From contig NC_073745.1 in assembly GCF_029784135.1 (NCBI RefSeq), positions 158,857,335 to 158,921,334 of the forward strand: a DNA stretch of 64,000 bases, read 5' to 3'. The notes beneath the pieces were generated by a model that ran no database searches, was not told where the DNA came from, and saw nothing but the letters and a program-made list of their open reading frames with translations. The DNA comes from Toxorhynchites rutilus septentrionalis. Its lineage: Eukaryota > Arthropoda > Insecta > Diptera > Culicidae. A program made the translations under genes and the position numbers. Each line of letters begins with the position of its first letter. Position 1 is the stretch's first letter. Below are positions 21,535-32,263 of the stretch, piece by piece.

Positions 21535-22512
21535 TCTAAAAAATTAGTATTCGATTCGTTTATTTGTTCAACTTGTTGTGTTATCGGCTGCTGTTGAACT
21601 GCTGGTTGCTGCGTCACATCTGGTGGCGGAAGTTCAATGTATGATTTTTCGTATTCCTGATTATATTCTGTGTCTGAAGAATCATCATGATTGTAATTAT
21701 ACTCGTAATTATCTGTTGAGTATCCATATGCTTGATCATTAGTATCGAAATGTTCATCACATTCCAAAGGATGTGCTTGACGTTTGAAAGGAGGCTATAT
21801 TGGCCTATATTGTCGGTAATCTGGATAAAAGTTACGTTGAAAGTTTGGCCTGTTTGAATAATCTATCATCCTGGAACGAATGCTGTGATCCACCTCCATC
21901 GGTTCGGGTTTTGGGAATGGCTTTGGAGGTCTAGGTGGACCTTGATACTGGAAAAAATTTCTAGGAGCTGGTATCGGATTTGACTGAACTCTGGGCATTG
22001 GAATTTGATTCATTTGAGTTCTAGGCATTGGAATTGGTTTGGGTGGTAACCTGGGAGTGTCTATATCCCTAGGTTTTGGAATATTTGTCATGAAGTGGTG
22101 ATTTTGAAAAGGAGCAGTTCTTGCATCCATATTGTAATATTCGAGACAGAACTGGTATGCTCTGTTCAAATTTGGTGGATTAGCCGTTATTAACAATAAG
22201 CTTAATTGTCTATCTAATCCTCGAATGAAACTATCTAGAGCTTTTTCTCTGAAGTAATTTATACAAAACATCAGAAGCTTCTCCTAAAATTTTTCTTCGG
22301 ACTGTTCGTTCTAATAGTCCGTATTGAATCGAATCTCTAGGAAGGTCTCTATAAATCGCAAAAATTCCTTCTACTTCAGTTAGCCAATTTACTAACTCAG
22401 TATGCTTACCATCAAAAACAGGTAGAAGTTTCACATAATCTGGAAGTCTGTATATATCAACAAAGGTACGAACAGCCTCAGCTGCACGTTGTTCTCTTTG
22501 TTCTTCTTGCAT
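21516..22512 (-). pseudogene. gag: Provirus gag, internally deleted
   Basis: The probable start is ATG 22512 (MQEEQREQRAAE). The N-terminal part is a typical errantivirus capsid segment (LPVFDGKHTELVNWLTEVE), read to about 22240. The frame then shifts directly to EKALDSFIRGLD, normally much further on, so a sizeable internal deletion is inferred. A proline-rich region with repeated PxPMPR motifs and a Tyr/Asp-rich tail follow. A TAG at about 21795 interrupts the frame before the tail; downstream sequence continues in the same frame to 21516. Confidence 0.72.
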
Positions 22513-22587
22513 TATTATATTCGAAAAATAAACACTTGTCCCCGATTTTTTCGCAATTTTTAGAAGAAAGAAAAAAAATTGAAACAA

Positions 22588-23097
22588 AAATTACACAAAA
22601 TTTCGCCTGTTCACTTCTAACTTTTTATCTTCAACACTGCACACTGTAGATTTATTACAACATAAACACAAAGCTTATTAATTTGTTAGTTGGCGGATAA
22701 AATTAAAATTACTTACATTAAGATTATCGCCAGCATTTGTGAACTGGACTTTTTCTGAGTTCTCCTTTGGGATGGCCTTCCTGTTTTGGGGGAATCCAGG
22801 GCAGGTACTTCGGGATGAGTCCTTTTTGCAATCCGCTACTAAGGTCCCTGGTACCGATTGGGATGAATCCGCGGTGTCCCTGGGCTCGCTTGGTCCTACT
22901 GTGCACTGGCTCCTGGTACCAGAATTTTCCGCTATCGTTGTTGCTGGTGCTCCTGCGGTGCGGCTCTTTTAACCGTTTGAAGCGATTTGGATTTTCACTT
23001 TTTTTTGAAGAATTTACACTCCACAACACGAATTGCAGTTTTTTGTAAAGACTTTCTGCACAAGATGAACTTATACTCTTCCCAAATTACAAAGGCG
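22588..23097 (-). other. 5' untranslated leader of the provirus
   Basis: No ORF fits. The region lies between the primer-binding site and gag. Confidence 0.55.
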
Positions 23098-23115
23098 GTC
23101 CCTATTCGGGCGCCA
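23098..23115 (-). promoter_or_regulatory. Primer-binding site of the provirus (lysine-tRNA type)
   Basis: The minus strand reads TGGCGCCCGAATAGGGAC immediately inside the 5' LTR, sharing its first T with the LTR end. It differs at one of 18 positions from the well-known tRNA-Lys primer-binding site of primate lentiviruses, so a tRNA-Lys primer is inferred. Confidence 0.75.
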
Positions 23116-23438
23116 GTTAACTTTCCGGGTTCTTCGGATAAAAAAATAAAATTGTCTATACGACTTGAATGCTGTATTCAGACTAACTTTCTTATTCATC
23201 TAAAGATCCCTAGTGCCCTAGCGATAATATTTATAGTTTACAGAATGAATCGATATACCGATCGCGAGAACGACGTGTTTTTGTTATTCTTAAATATTTG
23301 CTGCCGTCGTCGCCGTCGTCGTCGATGTTATTGTTTATGGGTTGGCTCTGGGATTGATTTACGATAATCGCTGTTGGTGTCGGAGTGTTGATATTAATTT
23401 TGTGGGATCGCTGACTAATGCTGACGCTGGAGTTAACT
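23115..23438 (-). repeat. 5' LTR of the errantivirus-type provirus
   Basis: It is 324 bp, starts and ends with AGTTAACT, and is nearly identical to 10707-11031. The TSD CGCT follows at 23439-23442. Confidence 0.9.
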
Positions 23439-23442
23439 CGCT

Positions 23443-25050
23443 CTATTCTGTTGTTCTTGAGAAGTCATTAGGGGAAACATGTACGACTCTGCACGCACTG
23501 CAAGAGTGGTGATATCGGCCAGATTCAGTAGAATCAATCCGGAATGTCGATTGGTTTCGTAGATAACACATTTTGAAGGTATACGGCAGTGTTGATCGCC
23601 TCTGTTCAGTATTGCTGACCCAGTTGTGCATCTAATAGCATGCACCGTACCATTTCGATAAGCAGGTTCTTTAGCTCCGCAATCCCGTTCTGTTGCGGAC
23701 TGTAGCCGGCGGTGTACTGGAATGAGATCCCTTCGCGCTTGTAGAAAAACCACAACTGCTTTCCGCTGTACTCACCGCCTTGATCCGAGCCTATGGCTTT
23801 GGGCCTCCTCTCGAAAACTGTTTTGGTAAACGCAATATACTCCTCGATTTTGACTGCGACCTCCGACTTCTCCCTTAGTAGGTAAAGTACACAATAGCGA
23901 CTGTGGGAGTCGATCCTCGAACACCACTGATCGATGGCACCTCCACCGGACCGCAAACGTCCGTGTGCACCAGATCCATTGGCGCCTTTATTTTAGATTT
24001 GGATTCGCTAGGAATTTTTCAGACACCATGCACAGTTTTCGTCAACCCCGCATTCGTAAATCGTTGAACCATCTGCCAGATCAGCCTGCTGCAAACGAGT
24101 CCCGATGACCGAATCTCCGATGCCAGACGTACTTGCAATCTTTATTGTGGTGACCGCCCGCCATCATTACAGTATCCTCCGGTTGCTTGTGCGCACTCGA
24201 TGACACAGGAACCTTCACCACATACGACCGAATTTAAATTCACTTTCAAGCAGCTCTCGAAAAACAATTCGATCAGCGACGGTATGTCGCGTTGCGCCGG
24301 AATCTACAATCCATGGTTTGGTTCTACTGCTTCCTATTGCTCCTCCAGCAGCTAGGGCGAAGGACACGGATTCCTTCTTGTTGGAGGGTTTCTCAGCAGT
24401 TTTGGATCTCTTCTTCGAGTCACGAGTCAACTTCCGGCAATCGCTCTGCTTGTGTCCCGGTTTCTTGTAGAAGTGACAAACGATTCATTTTTCCTTCTTA
24501 CCGTCGGGACTGATTTTCAATGCCGAACTTGAACTGGAACCTTGCCGTTTCGCCGCTTCGTCGAGCAACTTCAGCTTGACCAACTCCAATGTTAGTTCGT
24601 CGTCGAAACGACATAAGAAGGCTGTGGTTAAAGTGTCGGATGAGCTAGGGAGACTCCCTAGGATCATCACAACCGTAAGTTTTCTGCCAGTTCCTGATCA
24701 GTGTTGGCCAGACGGGAGAACAACTCCTCCATCTCGATCGAAAACTCGGCCGTACCTTCGCCGTCAACGGAACGTTTGTCGCACGACGTTTCAGGAATGA
24801 CACCTTCGACGTTAAACTGGTTTTCTGGTGATGTTTTTGGTGCACCGTCCAAGCAGCAACTCGATTTTGAAGTGCCAGGTTGGATAGCTGCTGTTATTCA
24901 GCTTTCGCAGCAAAAATCGATTTCCTTCCATCACTTCTCGCGATAATTGACCGTTGAATAAAATCGCTTTTACTCTGCTGCTGGGCCCATAACCTATCGC
25001 AGGACAATGGAAAAACGGAGCAGAATGAAAAACGTAGCTACTCTCCAAAT
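23443..25050 (-). mobile_element. Ty1/copia retrotransposon remnant (gag, protease, integrase)
   Basis: Minus-strand fragments in copia order, in several frames: an N-terminal gag piece LNNSSYPTWHFKIELLLGR (family: L.G.NY..W...M...L), then LTTAFLCRFDDELTLELVK, a Lys/Ser-rich segment, protease WIVDSGATRHT, and integrase with AIGSDQGGEYSG and GYSPQQNGIAE (core Asp and Glu). Multiple frameshifts and stops make it dead. Its 3' part, including RT, is missing at 23443, where the provirus inserted. No LTR was found. Confidence 0.8.
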
Positions 25051-25408
25051 GACGAATATAGAATGAAAATTTTTATTTATTACCGTATCGATAGCAACGA
25101 GTATGTGTGTAGAAATGTGTAGGAATTGGATAAATTGTCAGGGTCGAATTTGCATCGGTGTAACACGGCAGCTCCAACTAAACCCAAACTAGCGTTCGCA
25201 GAAAACATTTCATTTTTGGCAAAGCAGACATCTCTCTCTGTTTTCTTTTCTCTTTCCATTTGGGATTGTGCAAAAAAAATGACCATACGACGTCACGTCA
25301 ATGGGGATCGAAACAAGGCCGGCTGGAATGCAAAGTTACTTTACACGACCACGCTATCCATATAGCTGTCAGCGCTATTATAAAGGAGCGTGATAATATT
25401 ATATTATC
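25051..25408. other. Unassigned intron sequence
   Basis: No coding or repeat structure is recognised. Confidence 0.3.
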
Positions 25409-25822
25409 GACAGACATACAGCTGTACTAGCGTTGTACGTGTACAGAGTTGTACAGGTACCATCGTACCATGACAGACATACTTTGGTTGTACATTGTAC
25501 CGTATGTCAAACTGACAATCAGAACTTTTTCCGATTTTTACCACATATTTCAATGAAAAAGGTTTTTATTTAACGTTCAAACTATCAAACATAACAACCA
25601 AGTTTAAAATCTGAGTTTATAACTCAAGAGAAAGTCAATGAAAAGACCCACCACTAACCGTCTATGGCGCTGCGCGCAGTACAGCTGTAGCCATGTACAG
25701 CGGTAAAATAGGTCGGTACAGGTACAACGATTGTACCGAGTTGCTTGCATGGTTCTAGCGCTGTACATAGTGACAGACATACAATTTTCGAAGTACAGCG
25801 GTAGAACAGCTGTATGTCTGTC
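25409..25822. mobile_element. MITE with long inverted repeats GACAGACATACAGCTGT
   Basis: The left end GACAGACATACAGCTGT and right end ACAGCTGTATGTCTGTC are perfect inverted repeats of 17 bp, extended to about 30 bp with mismatches. TGACAGACATAC recurs internally near 25470 and 25768, giving subterminal repeats. It is 414 bp with no coding capacity. No clear target duplication is visible, so the superfamily is unassigned. Confidence 0.75.
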
Positions 25823-26033
25823 ATAAGTATTACACCTCATCATAAAATGAAGTTGGAAGGTGTTTTCTAAGACGATAAAGAAGAACATGAACGAGAATAT
25901 ATCTTTCTCTGCCTGGGCCGTGTATTTGGCAAACTATACGAAAAGCTTTCATATGCTTTCATTTAAATGTGTCTCCTGTTTCGCTCCCTCATATTGGCTC
26001 CAGCATATATATTATACAAATGATATACATGTA

Positions 26034-26375
26034 CAGTGGAACCCCGATTATCCGCGGAATAGATGGGCTAGCTCACCGCAGATCACGAAAATCGCGGATA
26101 ACACAACAAATGACTAAAAATGAGATGCAAACACAAAAAAAAAACAGATATTTCAGTATGAAAACAATGTTTTATCAATACAGGATCATTGAACTATCCA
26201 TCTGTAAGGTCGTGTACACCAGTAGTCAAATAATGTGAAAGTCATGACCAAAACAGAAGAATAAAATCCTACCACTCATTGCTTTAGGGTAGGTTCATAG
26301 AATTACTATGGAACTCGCTTTCGCGGATAAACCGCACCGCGGATCATCCGCTCGCGGATAATGGGGGTTCTACTG
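26034..26375. mobile_element. Pogo/Tigger-like MITE
   Basis: Inverted termini CAGTGGAACCCCGATTATCC (left) and CAGTAGAACCCCCATTATCC (right, complement) match the CAGTxGAxCCxxxxTTATCCG pattern of pogo-group elements. TA flanks both ends (26032-26033, 26376-26377). It is 342 bp and non-coding. A truncated relative is at about 62604-62762. Confidence 0.85.
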
Positions 26376-26377
26376 TA

Positions 26378-27280
26378 TTGAAGAGTAGAACATTTTATGT
26401 TATCTTTCAGCTCATTTAATGTAATAAATCGTGATGGCAGAACATGTGCTAAAAATTAACTTTGGGTGTAGAAATGAATTGACGAACGGTAAGAGCGAGG
26501 ATAATTGATGATTCATATTTGGCGTCGAATGCGTTCTTTATATAATAGAATAGGGGAGGACGATTATGGAAGTAGTCCTGTGAAGCGACTGAGAGGAAAG
26601 TCGATTGTTATGTTTCGTCTTCGAAAATGTTGCGCCCTACCTGCTATGATGGATGTTTAGAAGCTTCGTGATTGAAGCTAGTGATAAAGTGATATATTAT
26701 TGACATTGGAGATCTCTTCCGATATCCAGCAGAGGTGCTACTGACTTAATATATGAACCTTTGGAATAATTCTGCCTGACAAGTAATACTATAGAGGGAA
26801 ACCAAAAAAAAAAGACCGACAAGTAATATCTCGTCATCTCTATTAATTCTGAATAAACCCCAAAGAATGAATTGATGTGTTGTTTAGTTTCCCATGTTTT
26901 GTTCAATAGAGCTAAGGCAGAATAAAATGATAAAGATATTTGATGTGATGAATTTTGTTTTGAACATGTTGTGCGATGATTAAATGTGCCATCCTCTATA
27001 CTGTTTCCGGTTGGCTATACATAATATTGACATTTTACATAACAAAGCATAACTTGCAGCCAATTGCCAGAACGCCGTTCCTCTTTCATATTTGAATACA
27101 TGAAATGCCATTGAAATGTACACCAGCAGATAAGAGATAAAATCTGCCAAAAAATCAAATTACATATAGATGAACACAGATCAATTTCATTCATCCAAAT
27201 GCGTAAAATCGAGAATTGAAAGGATTTATGATAAAAATATAATTTTTATGATTTTTTTCTGTCGCTTCTGTTTGGAGATA
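26378..27280. other. Unassigned intron sequence
   Basis: AT-rich, with no gene or clear repeat recognised. Confidence 0.3.
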
Positions 27281-27471
27281 CAGGAAAACCTGTTTTTGTG
27301 CGGTCGCCTTTTGTGCGATTTCTCATTTGTGTATCTGTTTTGGTGCAATATTATTATTTGTGCGATTAATTTGTGTGATTCAAGACCAGATGTCATAATA
27401 AAATTACAGAAAAAGAGTAGCACAAACGAGGAATCACGCAAAAAGTGATCGCACAAAAACAGGTTTGCTTG
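27281..27471. mobile_element. Short TA-flanked MITE next to an ARMC2-like exon
   Basis: The left end CAGGAAAACCTGTTTTTGTG and right end (complement) CAAGCAAACCTGTTTTTGTG are inverted repeats that continue into GCGGTC/GCGATC. TA dinucleotides flank it at 27279-27280 and 27472-27473. It is 191 bp and lies 71 bp upstream of the exon starting at 27543. Confidence 0.75.
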
Positions 27472-27542
27472 TACACAACCATGCGACAGTTCGATTAAGA
27501 GTGTTTTTATAATACTATAACAATCGATTTTTCTATCACTAG

Positions 27543-29552
27543 CTTAATGTGACTGGCAGCAATTTGGCAGGGGCTTGCAAACTGGTATTTAAAATTGCTC
27601 GCAACGAGAATAACGATACACTTTTTGCTGACAGTGATGTGCCAGGTGAGAACGATAGCACATCTGAGATATAACGTTCAATAATGGTATTTTCTATATA
27701 CATTTTTTTCTTTTCGCAATAACTAGAGCTACTGGTGGATGGTTTGGGTCGTGCTTCACCAGCTGACGAACCGGAAGCGTGTATTTATGGATATGGAGCT
27801 ATTCGATTTTTGGCAAGCTCGGCAGCTTCAGTTTCTCAGAAGGGCAAATCCGAAAACTCCCCCAGAGAATATTCAACTCGACACAAATCGTTGGCTTACC
27901 GTTTGACTACGCATGGTCTTATACAGTTGATGATTTTACATCTGAAAATGTTGAACGAACTAGGAAGTGCGAAAAAACTATCGGGACCACCGTTACACGC
28001 ATTATTTCAGCTGTCGGGAGCCCTTAGAACACTAGCTGGCATTCCATCAATAGGCAATAACAATCCTTTAAAACCCAAGTCTCAGAGCAATAGCGTAAAT
28101 TCAGAAACCGATGAAAAACAGGAAGGTGAGATTGTTCAGTTAGAATTAGCTGGGCCGCTGCTTGTGCGCGCGGCTGAGATGTGCATTGAAGAACCGGAAG
28201 TGCAAGCGAATGTTATTCGTACATTGAGTGTTCTTTCTGAACGACCAGAGTGCTGCGAGCAGCTCGCTGATGCATCTACCAGGCTAGGGATATTACTGGG
28301 CTCCATTACTGAAACTAGCCCAACGATTGAGAGAGGATTAGCGGCTGCAAATCGTTTAGGATATATTCTAGGGAATATCATGGCCCGATGGGACGCCGCT
28401 CGTCTGCAGTTCTACTCCAATGACGTGTCCATAACGGCTATTATAAATGCGTTGGAATTTTACTGTCACAAGAGGCTTAGCATAAAAAACCAAATGGGTG
28501 ATTCTGTCGTGGAAGTACTCACAAAGCTGGTACGAGTCGTGGCCAACATCTGTGTGAATAGCGATGTAGGTTATGGCCTTAGCAATAGGCCATCACTCGG
28601 GGAAACTCTACTTAAAATTTTGTTAAAGGTGAAGGATAGCAAGGTAACTTGTGTTTGTTGATAATGGAAAGACCATATATTGAACAAAAGTCAAACAGAA
28701 TATGGATACTAACAAAAATAATCTCACTTTCAGGAAAAGGAAATGGATGAACTCCTGTTTGCTACGCTCGGTGCGCTGCACAATCTTTGCTACTATTATG
28801 AACCACCTGAAAATCCTCTCGAATATAGTCACCCAGGAAGTGTGGCAGAACGCTTGAAGGACATTTGCGGAGTCTTATGTAGCATTCTCAGCACCAACTC
28901 AAATCCGGCTCGTTCCGAAGTGGCACGGGTTCTAGGTAACATGACTCGGAATGCATCTGCTCGTCAAACATTCTGCTCTGAGAATGGACTAAAAATTATA
29001 ATCAGCTGTTTGGAATCGAATGACGTTGAATTGATGGTCACATCATGTGGAGTGTTGGTTAACATTCTAGGCGACTGGCAGAGAAGAGCACCGTTTCGGG
29101 AAATACAGGGACCAATCATTCTACGAAAGCTGCTGCAACGTGGTACAAGCAACCAGGACTGGATTCTTGCTGGAATTGCTTGTCAAGCATTGTGGAATTA
29201 TCTAATCGACAGTGGAAACGTAATCAATTCTTTAGGAGAATCCGAGCTGGATTATATTTGTGGAGATCTTGCCGAGTGCTTAGGTATGGAAGTGTGAAAC
29301 ATTTGGTGTGTGAATTGTGATTTAGATGATATTATGGTTTTAGATGAAGAGAAACTTTTCAATGGCCAGGAACCTGATAGGTTATGGGAAGAATTTGCAC
29401 CCGTTGCCACAGATCTCATGGAAAGATTGCAATCTTGCTTGTCGTTAGGAGATTCACCATGTCTATCTTCAGATGAAGATGAAGCGGATATGGTTATTGG
29501 TCAGCCTGGGGATCTATGGGGAGACCGCTACAAACAATGGTTGCAGCAATAA
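27543..29552 (+). CDS. ARMC2-like: ARMC2-like armadillo-repeat gene, 3' coding exons
   Basis: Exons 27543-27645 (donor GTGAGA), 27727-28643 (acceptor ATAACTAG, donor GTAACT), 28734-29283 (acceptor CTTTCAG, donor GTATGG) and 29344-29552 (acceptor TTTTAG, stop TAA) keep one frame. Acceptor 29324-29325 is also in frame and would add six codons, but would leave only a 42-bp intron. The seven exons in the window total about 768 codons, close to ARMC2 size. The protein is helical with repeated armadillo-like units, e.g. LFATLGALHNLCYYYE, ARVLGNMTRNASAR and MVTSCGVLVNILGD. The acidic C-terminus ends in DRYKQWLQQ. In other animals ARMC2 acts in axonemal central-pair assembly of sperm flagella and cilia. 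The assignment rests on recognition of the repeat pattern and gene length. Confidence 0.75.
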
Positions 29553-29981
29553 GTGATTTGTTTGTGTTTTAATTGTTGTTTCCTATGTATTGTTCTAGCT
29601 GTTAGGTATATCTTGAAAGATATTCAATACAATTTTATTCCTTGGAGTACTATCAGATTGTTGTTTGCTTTTTAAACCATAATTTATTTTGACACCGATA
29701 GCTTTGATGCGCTCCGAATACTTTCCAAATATTTGCATTTTAACATCAACATCTTAAATTTCGTAAGGACATTTTTCATTTCAGGTTAACTGAATTTTAG
29801 GGTTTGGCATGATTGAAAAGTATCGTCATATAATAAAATGGTTGGTAAGATGTTAACTGTATCATACATGAATCATATATAAATTATATCAAAAACAATT
29901 ATTATAAACTAGTTTGGATTGCTTGATTTTATTTGAAGGTTGTTTTGCATGCACAAAACATCACTTAAATTAACGAATCCA
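29553..29981 (+). other. 3' UTR and flank of the ARMC2-like gene
   Basis: AT-rich, with AATAAAA at about 29832 as a possible polyadenylation signal. No other feature is seen. Confidence 0.4.
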
Positions 29982-31539
29982 TATCTATATATATATATAA
30001 AAATGGATTTCTGTCTGTCTGTCTGATTCTTATGGACTCGGAAACTACTGAACCGATGAACATGAAAATTGGTATGTAGGGATTTTTGGGGCCGGGGCTC
30101 TTTAAGGGGGGTGGTGGATCTGCCATACAAATTAAACGCAAATTTCTGCATTACTCGAGAATTGTTCAAGCAAATGAAACCAAATTAGGCATATTGAGGT
30201 TTTATGGTGCAATGAATGTTTCTATGGTGGTTAGACTCTCCACCCCCTTCTCTAAGGGTGGGCTGTCATACAAATGAAACACAAATTTCTGCATTACTCG
30301 AGAATTATTCAAGTAAATGACTCTCCACCCCCTTCTCTAAGGGGGGGCTGCCATTCAAATGAAACACAAAACACAAATTTCTGCATTACTCGAGAATTAA
30401 TCAAGCAAATGAAATAAAATTTGGCATTTGGAGGTTTTAGGGTGCAATGAATGTTTCTATGGTGGTTAGACTCTCCACCCCCTTCTCTAAGAGGGGGCTG
30501 CCATACAAATGAAACACAAACTTCTGCATTACTCGAGAATTATTCAAGTAAATGAAATCAAATCAAGCATATTGAGGTTTTAGGGTGCAATAAGTGTTTC
30601 TATGGTGTTTGTATTCTCCACTCCCTTCTCTAAGGGGGGCTGGCATACAATGAAACATAAATTTCTGCATTACTCGAGAATTAATCAAGCAAACGAAACC
30701 AAATTTGGCATTTGCAGGTTTTAATGTGCAATAAATGTTTCTATGGTGGTTAGACTCTCCACCCCCTTCTCTAAGGGGGGACTGCCAAACAAATGAAACA
30801 CAAACTTCTGCATAACACGAGAATTAATCAAGCACAATTTGGGATGTGAGGGTTATTGGGTATAAGAAATGTTTCCATAATGGTATGACACCCTTCCATC
30901 CTCTGGAATGGAGGGGGTCCCATAGAAATATTACACATATTTCTACCAAAAATATTATAACCAAACATGACAATTGAAAATTTTCGGAAAACTCTGAAGG
31001 AAAAAGGAAAAATTTGGAAAATAAAATTCCCATATGTTCTACAATTAAAAGTGCTGTTAGTCCATTTGATGTTTGCGCTAGCGAATTTGATCTTTGTTGG
31101 AAACTGGAAATGGATTTTAATGTGATGAAACGCACTCCTATATCTTCTTCTATCTATAACAAAAAAAGGATCGCCGGATGTGTTGATAAGAGCAGAACTC
31201 GAGGAAGGAATTGTCCGATTTAGGGCTGTCTTTATTCTATGTATAAAACATTTATTCCACGTAACGGAGAAACATGTTATTTGCAAGTGGTTGAAAAATC
31301 TTGAACGAGAATTGTGTCTGGAAATAATCTGATATTATAATGAGGAGTTTTGTTAGGAATACTAGGTTTTTTTAGCAAAAGGTAAATTTAACGGGGTCAA
31401 ATAGAGGATCAATCAATGAACAGTTCTGTGACTGGACCCATGAACTTGCTCATAGTAAGAAAACGTGAAAGTTATATTGAAAGGTATTGATAACAAAAAA
31501 CAATTTTTTGGCGGGACGAAGTTTGCCGGGTCAGCTAGT
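29982..31539 (+). mobile_element. Helentron-like (HINE-type) non-autonomous element with internal tandem repeats
   Basis: The left end is TCTATATATATATATAAAAA followed by the widespread phrase TTTCTGTCTGTCTGTCTG and GAAACTACTGAACCGATGAA. The right end is GACGAAGTTTGCCGGGTCAGCTAGT. Such ends (TC-TATATA-rich start, GGGTCxGCTAGT finish) are known from insect Helentron-associated interspersed elements. There are no coding genes. The inside contains the tandem repeats at 30237-30800. The boundaries and class are by recognition only. Confidence 0.55.
30180..30835. repeat. Tandem repeat, about 140-150-bp unit, five copies
   Basis: The phrase CTCTCCACCCCCTTCTCTAAG recurs at about 30237, 30320, 30470, 30614 and 30754. 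It is followed each time by a purine-rich GGGGGGCTG, CATACAAATGAAACACAAA and CTGCATTACTCGAGAATT. Spacings are 83, 150, 144 and 140 bp, so the second unit is internally deleted. Confidence 0.8.
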
Positions 31540-31950
31540 TTCACATACGAATACGGTTTCATAGTTGATTAAGTGTATAAAATAATCGCCCCATTTTCAT
31601 AAATGAGGGGCTCAGCAGGAAAGGGGTGACTTGATCGATTTCTCTGCATCAACTTTTTCTTTAGTTAATAACTCAACACTGCAAAAACATTCCAATGTGA
31701 GTTTGCTATAGAATCCGATAGATTCTGTTAGTTCTGACCTATCTTCCGTATTGTCAAATACAGCTGGGAATGTGTTTGCAGCTAAGTTATGACCGAAAGA
31801 GAGAGTCAATGTAGAGAAATCGATGATGTCATTTACACCCCTCTCATTTTGAGCCCCCAAACATTCGACCACTAGAAGCGCAGCAGTAAAATAAACAATG
31901 CGTCCATTAGACTAGCAGTGGATGTATGAAAAAAAATCGACATCGACTTT
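31540..31950. other. Unassigned stretch
   Basis: An 86-codon open frame (31872-31612, minus) has no recognisable domain; I do not call it a gene. Confidence 0.3.
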
Positions 31951-32263
31951 CAGAAACCGACCATGTACATTTTGTTTATTGGCCCAAAAAATGACCTGTG
32001 CGAAATTTCAGCTCAATAGAACATGATTTAGGAGTGCCTCAAAGTACTCAAAATTTTAATTTTTTGGCCACTCAGGCTAAGTCCCAAAACCAACATTTGT
32101 TTTCGAGATAACACCAGATCTAGACATTTCAAAAAAAAATCGAGGATCAAAAAATCAAAACTTTCAGCGCTTTGAGGCACCCTTAAATCATGTCCGATTG
32201 AGCTGGAGTTTTGCACAGGTCATTTTTTGAGCCTATAAACAAAATGTACATGGTCGGTTTTTG
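31951..32263. repeat. Foldback (long inverted repeat) element
   Basis: About 95 bp from 31951 (CAGAAACCGACCATGTACAT) is repeated inverted at about 32168-32263, ending ATGTACATGGTCGGTTT, with few mismatches and a central spacer of about 120 bp. The two arms could form a hairpin over most of the 313 bp. The outer flank CCATTTTCGTTGCCACCCTA near 32277 resembles a motif near 4700. Confidence 0.75.

Larger units (their letters stand above)
10707..23438 (-). mobile_element. Env-containing Ty3/gypsy provirus (errantivirus type), with two later insertions
   Basis: The element reads right to left: 5' LTR 23115-23438, primer-binding site 23098-23115, gag, pol (PR-RT-RNaseH-IN), env, polypurine tract 11032-11042, 3' LTR 10707-11031. 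A 4-bp target duplication CGCT lies at 10703-10706 and 23439-23442. LTRs start and end with the palindrome AGTTAACT, as in gypsy-type errantiviruses. A CR1-type LINE (about 11079-15450) and a DD37E transposon (20007-21282) inserted later; without them the provirus is about 7 kb. It is defective: gag is internally deleted and has a stop, pol has one stop plus the transposon, and env has a frameshift. Confidence 0.88.
5838..27542 (+). other. 21.7-kb intron of the ARMC2-like gene, filled with nested transposons
   Basis: The donor is GTGAGT at 5838 and the acceptor ATCACTAG, ending at 27542. The coding frame is phase 0 on both sides. The intron holds two CR1-type LINE pieces, a SINE, a complete errantivirus-type provirus with a LINE and a DNA transposon inside it, a copia remnant and three MITEs. 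Neighbouring introns of this gene are only 60-90 bp, so the size is explained entirely by insertions. Confidence 0.75.

Noticed and set aside
25604..25888. 94-aa minus-strand gene
   Set aside because: Most of the frame is the MITE 25409-25822, including its inverted repeat.
29990..30000. Independent TA microsatellite
   Set aside because: It is the characteristic start of the Helentron-like element.
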